Positions 8,502 to 15,002 of a DNA stretch of 64,000 nt are shown here, in pieces. Made by a program: the position numbers and the translations under genes. The stretch is from Pseudomonas parakoreensis (GTDB lineage Bacteria > Pseudomonadota > Gammaproteobacteria > Pseudomonadales > Pseudomonadaceae), in contig NZ_BQHY01000009.1 in assembly GCF_021602155.1 (NCBI RefSeq), forward strand, positions 62,001 through 126,000, read 5' to 3'. The first letter of the stretch is position 1. Each line of letters opens with the position of its first letter. The notes under the pieces were generated by a model. It was not told the DNA's origin and did no database searches. It saw only the letters and a list, made by a program, of their open reading frames with translations.

Positions 8502-11500
8502 TCAACCGAGGGCCGTTTTCTCCAGGTGCTCAAGGATGATCGGATACACATCCACCACCGCGTTCTTGCCGAACATGCAATCGATGTGGCCGTAACCCGG
8601 CACCACATGCCGGCTGTAATGTTCCGGCCCGTGGACTGCGCAGACGCGCTGGTAGGTCTTGAGCGTGCTTTCCGGCAGGTAACACTGGTTCTCCGCGCCG
8701 CTGATAAAGCAGATCGGCATGGTCAGCCGCTCAAAGTGCGGCATGTACACATCGTTGCCCTTGAAATCCACCAGATGCCCTTTGCGCACGATCAGCGCCA
8801 AATGCTCGAAAGTCTCGATGTTCGACTCGCCGAACAGTTCGTGCAGGTTGTCGTGCAGGGTTTCGTTAAGGGTGTCGTGGCGATACAGCGAGGCGTACAT
8901 GAAGGTGATGCGGTGGCACACCGGGTTGGTGCAGTAGCCCTGCGCTTCGATCCGCGCGTAGCCGTTGAGGGCCTTGTCATAGAGCCGGTTGAACCAGTTT
9001 TCCTTGCTGTCGGCGTAAGCGGTCATCGATTTGATACCGATGGCGTCGAGCATTCCCGGCAAGTGCAGACCCGCCTTCAGTCCCGTGGCCGTGGCGACCA
9101 CGGTGTCAGCGGCAATCTGCGAGCAGACCACCGAACGCACGCCTTGCAACCCCGCCAACAGCGACATGAAGAACGTCGTCGCGCCGTAGCAATGCACCAC
9201 GCATTGCACGTCTTTGGCCTGGGTTTCTTGCTGAATTTGCGCGATGGCAGCCTTGAAGTCGTACTGGGCGATCTGGTCGCCGTTCCATTCTTTCTTGCTC
9301 GCCGGCAGCAGAATGCTCACCCGGAAATCCAGCAGCCACACGTCGTAATCGTGCTTGCACAAATACTCCAGCAGGTTGGTCTGGATGGTGTCGGTGGAGA
9401 AGATATTCGAACCGACACCCAAGCCATGCACCAGCATCACCGGGCCTTTGCTGCCGGCCTGATAACGGGTCAGGCGCAGTTCGACGCCGTCCTCGGTGGG
9501 GAAGAAATGCACCGCCGGGGTTGGCGCATCCAGCGGCCGTTTCAGCCGTGGCGGCGCGTCGGGATTGAAGTATTTGTCCCCTGCAAACACCCCGCCGTAA
9601 CTCTCCCAGAGAATCCCGGCGAAGAACTTGCCGAAGCGCGCCAGGCCTTCGATGCGCTCACGCTCGTTGCGCGCGTTGAGCACTTTCATGGTAGTCATCT
9701 GCTTGGCGAAATCGGTCGGATGAATGTGCATCACCCCGGAGCCGATCACCTCGCCCGACTTGTCCGGCCCGCGGTACAGCGTCACGTACAGGGTGCTGGT
9801 GTCGTGCCAGATATTCAGCACGCCGTTGTCTTCCGGCACGGTTTTGAAAGCGCTGAAGAAATAGTCGGTGCCGTCCTCGGCGCTCAGCTTCATGTCGTAT
9901 TTCATGTGCCGCGTATCGACCTGCTGCTCGAACTGTTCGAACAGGTTGAACACGCCGTTGCTGGCGGTCAGCGGTTGCGGCGACAGCGCCGGGGCATTGA
10001 CCGTACCGACAATGGTCGCGGCGTGCTCCGGCTCCTTGATCATCCGGTTGAGGTCGTTGGCGGTGATGGTCAGGGTGAAGTCGATCGGCGAGTTGTCCGC
10101 CTCACCGCGTTTGGCCGCCGCTTCGTAGACTTTCAGATCGGTGCTTTGTGCGGCGGTGAAAGCGCGGGAGAAATAGCCCTTCATGGTTTCGGTGAACTGC
10201 ACGCCGAGGGTCGGCGGTGCCACCTGTTTGCGCGGTGCCGAGGGCAGTGTGTAGTCGATGTGCCAACCGCGGTCAGCGGCGAGCAGGCCCATGTTGCGCT
10301 CGCTCACGGCAGAGATGGTCAGCAGCGGATTGACCGCCAATGATGTCGGAATCACCGCGCCGTCCGTCACGTACAGATTGGCGTAAACATCGGTGCCACT
10401 GGCGCCGCTGAACACCTGACCCTTGTGATTGACCACGCCCTGCCCGGCGTCTTCACCCATCACGCAACCGCCCAGCGGATGCACCGAAACGATGCTGTGC
10501 TTGAGCAGCTGGGTCCAGATCGGGTTCTCGACCCAGACCCCGCCGAGTGCCTTGGTGCTCTGGTACAGCCGCTCGTTGCCGAGCTTGAAGTTTTCCTGCT
10601 CGCCGACACCCGGCCAGTCGATGCGCAACTGATCCTTGCTGTCGAGCAGCATCCGGCCCTGGCCACTGTCGTGGCTCATGATCAGGTAGGTCTGCATGTT
10701 GTGCAGCGCGCCGTAATACGGGCCGCGCAGGAAGCTTTCGGCCTCGCGCTCCTTGTAGCCAAGCTTGCCGCTGAAACTGTCGTCGGTGGCCTTGCCGATC
10801 ATCTCGGCAAACCCGGCCATCGCCGGCACCATTGGCCGGCCGAGCGCGCCGGGGATCGAACCTTCCTCGATGACCATGCGGCTGCGCCAGTCACCTTCGG
10901 TGCGCATGTCGATGACCGAGGTGATGCACGGGCCAACGGGGTGCAGTTCCTTGGCCGAATGCGCGCCGAAGCCGATGCCGTTGATAGTCTGCTCGCAGTT
11001 GTGGCCGAAGCCGAGGATGTCGCCATTGCCGCTCATGTTCTCGCCGAGCTGGCCGGACATCACCAGGCCTTTGTCCCGCGAACGCAACAGAATCTCGGTG
11101 GAACCCAGGGTGCCGGCAGACACCACCACGATGTCGGCTTTCACGAACAGCGTCGGTGCGTCGAATTTCTCGCGCCCACTGTCGAGGTACTGGAAGTGCA
11201 CGATCCAGCCATCGCCGGCGCGCTCCAGATGACGCACTTCGGCCTGGCAGAAAATCTCCGCACCGTGATTCCAGGCATCCGGCAGGTAGTTCATCAGCGT
11301 GGTGTTCTTGGCCTTGTTGTTACAGCCCGAGACGCAGTCGCCGCACTGGTTGCACGGCAACTGTTCAACGCCGACGTGGTTGAGATTGTTCGGCAGTTTG
11401 TCGAATGTCACGTTGATCGGTGGCTTGTAGAAGTGCGCGCCTTGCTTGAGGTAGTCAGCGGACTTTTTGTTGGCGTCGAGCTTGGGCAGGTTCGGTGCAC

Positions 11501-11954
11501 TGTTCGGGTACGGATTGGGTTTGAGCATTTCCCGGGCGCGGGCGTAACCGTCCTTGAGCAAGGTATCGCGGTGTTCGCGTACCGCTTGCGGCCAGCGCGG
11601 GTCGTCGAACACCCCGGGCTCTGGCTCCAGTGCCACGTTGGCGTTGATCAACGACGTACCGCCGAGGCCACAGCCCACCACCACATTCTGCTGGGCATTC
11701 ACGTGCAGATCGAACAGGCCGGTGCGCGAGCCAATGTGGCCGTCCGGGTCGTGGATCTGCAACTCTTCAGTCGCGGCAATCATGGTGTTGGGGTATTCAC
11801 CGGGCTGAATTTCCCGCCCGCGTTCAAGCAGGCACACCTGCTTGCCGGCCCGGGACAGCCGCGACGCAGCAATGCCGCCGCCATAGCCGGAGCCGATAAC
11901 GATCACGTCATAGTGTTCCTTGATCTCGCTGATGGGCGTTGCGATGCGTGTCAT
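8502..11954 (-). CDS. GMC oxidoreductase fused to alpha/beta hydrolase
   Basis: This unusually long protein (1150 residues) joins two enzymes. Residues 1-560 are a cholesterol-oxidase-type GMC flavoprotein: FAD motif GSGYGGG near 21, VGCGLGGTSLIN near 93, a four-cysteine block CNQCGDCVSGC at 201-211, and the catalytic HPLGGC at 492-497. Residues about 570-800 are a linker domain of beta-rich character. Residues about 825-1150 are an alpha/beta hydrolase with oxyanion motif LVHGLGVG, nucleophile elbow VHCYGA (Cys922 in place of Ser) and GYGHID (His1123). No signal peptide is evident. GAGAGGAA lies 8 bases before ATG 11954. It heads a cluster with a di-haem cytochrome and a phosphoesterase. The substrate is unknown; a lipid or sterol-like alcohol is inferred from the GMC subtype. 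Confidence 0.85.
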   Translation of the reverse strand: MTRIATPISEIKEHYDVIVIGSGYGGGIAASRLSRAGKQVCLLERGREIQPGEYPNTMIAATEELQIHDPDGHIGSRTGLFDLHVNAQQNVVVGCGLGGTSLINANVALEPEPGVFDDPRWPQAVREHRDTLLKDGYARAREMLKPNPYPNSAPNLPKLDANKKSADYLKQGAHFYKPPINVTFDKLPNNLNHVGVEQLPCNQCGDCVSGCNNKAKNTTLMNYLPDAWNHGAEIFCQAEVRHLERAGDGWIVHFQYLDSGREKFDAPTLFVKADIVVVSAGTLGSTEILLRSRDKGLVMSGQLGENMSGNGDILGFGHNCEQTINGIGFGAHSAKELHPVGPCITSVIDMRTEGDWRSRMVIEEGSIPGALGRPMVPAMAGFAEMIGKATDDSFSGKLGYKEREAESFLRGPYYGALHNMQTYLIMSHDSGQGRMLLDSKDQLRIDWPGVGEQENFKLGNERLYQSTKALGGVWVENPIWTQLLKHSIVSVHPLGGCVMGEDAGQGVVNHKGQVFSGASGTDVYANLYVTDGAVIPTSLAVNPLLTISAVSERNMGLLAADRGWHIDYTLPSAPRKQVAPPTLGVQFTETMKGYFSRAFTAAQSTDLKVYEAAAKRGEADNSPIDFTLTITANDLNRMIKEPEHAATIVGTVNAPALSPQPLTASNGVFNLFEQFEQQVDTRHMKYDMKLSAEDGTDYFFSAFKTVPEDNGVLNIWHDTSTLYVTLYRGPDKSGEVIGSGVMHIHPTDFAKQMTTMKVLNARNERERIEGLARFGKFFAGILWESYGGVFAGDKYFNPDAPPRLKRPLDAPTPAVHFFPTEDGVELRLTRYQAGSKGPVMLVHGLGVGSNIFSTDTIQTNLLEYLCKHDYDVWLLDFRVSILLPASKKEWNGDQIAQYDFKAAIAQIQQETQAKDVQCVVHCYGATTFFMSLLAGLQGVRSVVCSQIAADTVVATATGLKAGLHLPGMLDAIGIKSMTAYADSKENWFNRLYDKALNGYARIEAQGYCTNPVCHRITFMYASLYRHDTLNETLHDNLHELFGESNIETFEHLALIVRKGHLVDFKGNDVYMPHFERLTMPICFISGAENQCYLPESTLKTYQRVCAVHGPEHYSRHVVPGYGHIDCMFGKNAVVDVYPIILEHLEKTALG

Positions 11955-12182
11955 GAAGGTGTTCCTCTCTCAGGCAGATGGGGGGCAACTCTGCGGTTGC
12001 CTGCAATCAATGGGCGAACGGGCACCTGGCCTCCGGGCGAGCCCGGCGACAGCACAACGGTCGGAACAGCAGGTCGCTACAGACGAGCGTGTTGATTGGC
12101 CGCACGTCGTAACGTGCGCTTGCGGGGCGTGGGGGGATGGCGGTGTGGGCGGCTATCCATCATGCGTTCTCCCAGAACCTGA

Positions 12183-12191
12183 TGTGGATAA
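12183..12191 (-). promoter_or_regulatory. Perfect DnaA box
   Basis: TGTGGATAA on +, that is TTATCCACA on -. First of the cluster, in the opposite orientation to the next four. Confidence 0.6.
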
Positions 12192-12328
12192 GTGACGGCT
12201 GTCCTTGTGCCATTGCAGTGAAGACAGCGCAGGAATCGAAGTCAAGGCCGCGCCTTAGAACTGTATGAAATCTGATCAATTGCCGTTTGGACTATACCCG
12301 GCAAGGCCTGCAGGGTTTGGCGAACAAG

Positions 12329-12337
12329 TTATCCACA
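12329..12337 (+). promoter_or_regulatory. Perfect DnaA box, repeat unit 1
   Basis: TTATCCACA preceded by GGCGAACAAG and followed 27 bases later by a second near-box, TGTGGATGA at 12365. Confidence 0.6.
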
Positions 12338-12510
12338 TAGCCATGCACAGCAAATGGGGGTAACTGTGGATGAACCGAAAAATAACGGGCTGACTTATGA
12401 AGAAAAATCGTGACTTATCCAGAAGGATGGTTTGCACGAGTGATTGAGTGTTTTTTGATCAAGTCTCTACATGCCACGTTTCATAAGGCCTGCAGAGGAT
12501 GGCGAACACG

Positions 12511-12519
12511 TTATCCACA
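12511..12519 (+). promoter_or_regulatory. Perfect DnaA box, repeat unit 2
   Basis: TTATCCACA preceded by GGCGAACACG and followed by GAAGCGCCAACAGAG; exactly 182 bp after the previous box. Confidence 0.6.
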
Positions 12520-12692
12520 GAAGCGCCAACAGAGTTCGGGGGTAACTTTGTTGCAGCTGTGGAAAAGCGCTGAGTGCTGCGCAATTCGTGGGATTGCGCG
12601 GGAATTATCAGCTTTAAAAGCCTAATCGATCATTTATTGAGCAATTCTCTACAAGCCATGTTTCATAAGGCTCACAGCGTATAGCGAACATC

Positions 12693-12701
12693 TTATCCAC
12701 A
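12693..12701 (+). promoter_or_regulatory. Perfect DnaA box, repeat unit 3
   Basis: TTATCCACA preceded by GCGAACATC and followed by GAAGCGCCAACAGAG; again exactly 182 bp after the previous box. Confidence 0.6.
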
Positions 12702-12842
12702 GAAGCGCCAACAGAGATTGGGGGCAACTCTTGAAGTTATTCAGGAGAAAATGCTCTGGAAAACCGTGACTTAGGCTGGTTGTTTTTTGATCTCGGGCCT
12801 GGAGGGCTTGAACGGCGTGGGGTACAGGGATGGGCGAACACG

Positions 12843-12851
12843 TTATCCACA
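12843..12851 (+). promoter_or_regulatory. Perfect DnaA box, repeat unit 4
   Basis: TTATCCACA preceded by GGCGAACACG and followed by GATCCGCCAACAGG, then the near-box TGTGGGTAA at 12869; 150 bp after the previous box. Confidence 0.6.
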
Positions 12852-12903
12852 GATCCGCCAACAGGGATTGTGGGTAAACAACACCAAATCGTCGAACCAC
12901 ATC

Positions 12904-12992
12904 CTGTAGGAGCTGCGGCACGCTGCGATCTTTTGATCTTGATCTTGAAGATCTAAAGATCGCAGCCTCGTTTCACTCGACAGCTCCTACAG
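12904..12992. repeat. REPIN, class A, variant right arm
   Basis: The left arm is CTGTAGGAGCTGCGGCACGC. In the right arm the expected CTGCGGCAG is replaced by CTCGTTTCACTCGACAG, so the inner stem is altered. The same replacement occurs in the element at 49398-49491. Confidence 0.85.
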
Positions 12993-12995
12993 GGG

Positions 12996-13766
12996 TCAGC
13001 GGACGACGCCTTCTTCAATCAGCAGTTTGAGGATCGCTTCAGCGCCGGCCTGCGCGGTGACGCCTTTAAGCACTTGTCCCCCACCGCCACTGGCCTTGGC
13101 CGTCGCCGCTTTCATCCGGTCCGCACCGCTCTTGGCCTTGATCACCTTCAAACGTTTCGGCCGTGGTTTGGCCGGTTGCAAGGTGGCGACGGTCAGCAGT
13201 TCATCGTCCAGCACTGCCACATCTTCGGCATTGAGCACACCCCGCCGCGCCGGGCCGTAGGCGCTCTGGCGTGGCTTGGGTGCAGCGTTATCCACAGTTG
13301 CCAGAAACGGCAGCTTCACCTTGAGACGCCGCCGCTGCCCACGGGGCAAGGCTTGCAGCACCAGCGCCGAGCCGTCGCTGATCGATTCGACCTGCGCCAG
13401 TCCTACCACCAGCGGCCAGCCCAGTCCTTCGGCGAGCAGGAACGGCAACATGCCCGAGCCTTCGCCGGTTTCCGCCTGCGTGCCGGTCAGCACCACCTGG
13501 GCGCCGGCATCGCGCAGATACGCGGTCAGCGCCGGCAACGCGTCGGCGCCAGCGGGTTGCTCCAGCACGTGCATCTGCGCGAGTCCCATGCCCAGATAGG
13601 CGCGCAGCGCCGGTTCGGCAACGTCCCCGGCGTGCAGCACTTGCAGGTTATCCCCAGCCAGTTGCAGGCCCAGTTCCACGGCGCGCGCGTCCTGTTCGGC
13701 ACGGCGTGGCCGGCCCGAGGTCGGGTGGGCGCCGATGGAAACCAGGCTGATGACATTGGTGTTCAT
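12996..13766 (-). CDS. etfB: Electron transfer flavoprotein beta subunit, betaine-pathway type
   Basis: This 256-residue protein is the small ETF subunit and pairs with the product of the preceding gene. Recognisable ETF-beta sequence includes EGSGMLPFLLAEGLGWP near residue 103, where the flavin/AMP loop lies, and LKVKLPFLATVD near 150. The C-terminal tail (KPRPKRLKVIKAKSGADRMKAATAKA) is lysine-rich. It is the last gene of the dgcA-dgcB-etfA-etfB operon and presumably takes electrons from dimethylglycine oxidation to the quinone pool. It contains a perfect TTATCCACA at 13288. GGAAGG precedes ATG 13766. P. aeruginosa has the same arrangement (PA5401). Confidence 0.9.
   Translation of the reverse strand: MNTNVISLVSIGAHPTSGRPRRAEQDARAVELGLQLAGDNLQVLHAGDVAEPALRAYLGMGLAQMHVLEQPAGADALPALTAYLRDAGAQVVLTGTQAETGEGSGMLPFLLAEGLGWPLVVGLAQVESISDGSALVLQALPRGQRRRLKVKLPFLATVDNAAPKPRQSAYGPARRGVLNAEDVAVLDDELLTVATLQPAKPRPKRLKVIKAKSGADRMKAATAKASGGGGQVLKGVTAQAGAEAILKLLIEEGVVR
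13288..13296 (+). promoter_or_regulatory. Perfect DnaA box inside etfB
   Basis: TTATCCACA within the coding sequence, on the strand opposite to the gene. It continues the cluster of 12183-12851. Confidence 0.5.
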
Positions 13767-13781
13767 AACTGTGTCCTTCCC

Positions 13782-15002
13782 TTAAGCCGCATCGCGCTTG
13801 GCGTCGTTGCGGTAAGCCGCTACCGCCGCGATCAAGGCTTGAAGAATCTCCGCGCTCTCGCCGATCACCGACAGGTCGGCGCGTTTGATCATGTCGCACC
13901 CCGGGTCGAGGTTGATCGCCACCACCTTGTCGCAGGCACCGATGCCCTGCAGGTGCTGGATCGCCCCGGAGATACCCACAGCCACATAAACCCGTGCGGT
14001 GACCCAGGTGCCGGACGCGCCAACCTGCCGGTCACGGGCCATGAAGCCATCGTCCACGGCCACCCGCGAGGCGCCTTCGGTGGCGCCGAGCGCCGCCGCC
14101 GTCTCGTGGAACAGCGCCCAGTCCTTGACCCCGTTGCCGCCGGAGAAAATGAACTCGGCTTCGGCCATCGGAATCGCCGCCGGGTCCACCGCCACCGCAC
14201 CCAGATCCTCGATCCGCGACAGGCTACGCGCCACCGTTGTGGATAACTCCACTGGCAGGGCTTCGTGACGGGTTTCGCTGACCGGTTCGGCGCATTCGGC
14301 AGCAGCCAGAATCAAGCGGGCGACCGGCCGCGCCAGGTCTTGCAAGCCCGCGCCAGCGCGCCCGATGCATTGCTGATCCTTGACCTGCCAGACCCGTGTG
14401 GCCGGGCGATCGCCCAGTGCGGCAGCAAAGCGCCGACCGAGTTCACCGCCACCGCTGCGGCTGTCCGGCAGTAGCCAATGGCGCGGGTTGAACTGGTTAT
14501 CCACAGCGCGCAAGCCCTGTACCCGTTGTTCCGGTGCATAACCGCTGAATTGGTCGCCCTCCAGTACCAGCAAACGATCGACGCCGGCCGTGGCGAAGGC
14601 GCTCTCTTTGTGTTCGCCAAACACCACCGCCAGCACCGCACCGTCCTTGCCGGCCAGTTGGTGAGCCAGGCCCAGCAGGTCGCGGTCGTGGCTGCTCAAA
14701 CGCCCACCGACCATGTCCGGCACCACGCTGATGTAGAACGCCGGGGCCGGTACCTGATGCAGCGGCAGTTGCACTTCAACCGTGGCCGAGCGTTTGACCG
14801 CCCCGCCCTGTTGCGCGCCGCTGCGGTCAATACGCTTGATGCCGTTGGGGCCGATGAAACCGATGCCGTGCAGGTTCTTGCGGATGATCCCGTTGGGGCC
14901 CATCCAGCTGTGTTGCGCCGGTTGCATGGCCGCGTGCAGCGGGTGCAGACGGTTACGCGCAATCCATTCGGCGCGTGGGTCGCGGCGGATAATGTCGCTC
15001 AT
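13782..15002 (-). CDS. etfA: Electron transfer flavoprotein alpha subunit, betaine-pathway type
   Basis: This 406-residue ETF alpha subunit carries the FAD-binding C-terminal domain: SGGNGVKDW near 300, GASGTWVTARVYVAVGISGAIQ in two blocks near 340, and NLDPGCDMIKRADLSVIG near 375. The N-terminal extension (residues 1-75, repeated GPNGIIRK and GPNGIKRI) is longer than in housekeeping ETF-alpha and seems characteristic of this operon's version. The ATG overlaps the dgcB stop by one base (TGATG), which suggests translational coupling. With EtfB it would serve DgcAB as dedicated electron carrier. Two perfect DnaA boxes (14238, 14497) lie inside the gene. Confidence 0.92.
   Translation of the reverse strand: MSDIIRRDPRAEWIARNRLHPLHAAMQPAQHSWMGPNGIIRKNLHGIGFIGPNGIKRIDRSGAQQGGAVKRSATVEVQLPLHQVPAPAFYISVVPDMVGGRLSSHDRDLLGLAHQLAGKDGAVLAVVFGEHKESAFATAGVDRLLVLEGDQFSGYAPEQRVQGLRAVDNQFNPRHWLLPDSRSGGGELGRRFAAALGDRPATRVWQVKDQQCIGRAGAGLQDLARPVARLILAAAECAEPVSETRHEALPVELSTTVARSLSRIEDLGAVAVDPAAIPMAEAEFIFSGGNGVKDWALFHETAAALGATEGASRVAVDDGFMARDRQVGASGTWVTARVYVAVGISGAIQHLQGIGACDKVVAINLDPGCDMIKRADLSVIGESAEILQALIAAVAAYRNDAKRDAA
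14238..14246 (-). promoter_or_regulatory. Perfect DnaA box inside etfA
   Basis: TGTGGATAA on +, same strand as the gene for TTATCCACA. Confidence 0.5.
14497..14505 (+). promoter_or_regulatory. Perfect DnaA box inside etfA
   Basis: TTATCCACA on +, 259 bp from the previous box and in inverted orientation to it. Confidence 0.5.

Larger units (their letters stand above)
11955..12995. other. 1-kb non-coding region with DnaA boxes and degenerate tandem units
   Basis: No plausible gene lies here; the open frames are short and lack ribosome sites. The 9-mer TTATCCACA occurs perfectly at 12329-12337, 12511-12519, 12693-12701 and 12843-12851 on + and at 12183-12191 on -. One-mismatch versions lie at 12365 (TGTGGATGA), 12415 (TTATCCAGA), 12558 (TGTGGAAAA) and 12869 (TGTGGGTAA). 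The four + boxes are embedded in related sequence (GGCGAACA before, GCGCCAACAG or similar after) stepping 182, 182 and 150 bp. A datA-like DnaA-binding locus is an inference. Base composition is more AT-rich than in the neighbouring genes. Confidence 0.7.

Noticed and set aside
8412-12095. Long plus-strand frames opposite the GMC-hydrolase fusion
   Set aside because: They start inside a REPIN, have no domains, and overlap a gene with complete catalytic motifs.
12300-12890. CRISPR array
   Set aside because: The unit length is about 180 bp with only short conserved words; there is no short identical repeat with regular spacers and no cas gene.
12410-12921. Short frames in the DnaA-box region (71 and 90 codons)
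   Set aside because: No ribosome sites, no domain, and they run through the repeat units; treated as non-coding.
11955-12995. Chromosomal replication origin
   Set aside because: There are DnaA boxes but no dnaA, dnaN, rpmH or gidA nearby and no clear AT-rich 13-mer array. A DnaA-binding locus is a better description.
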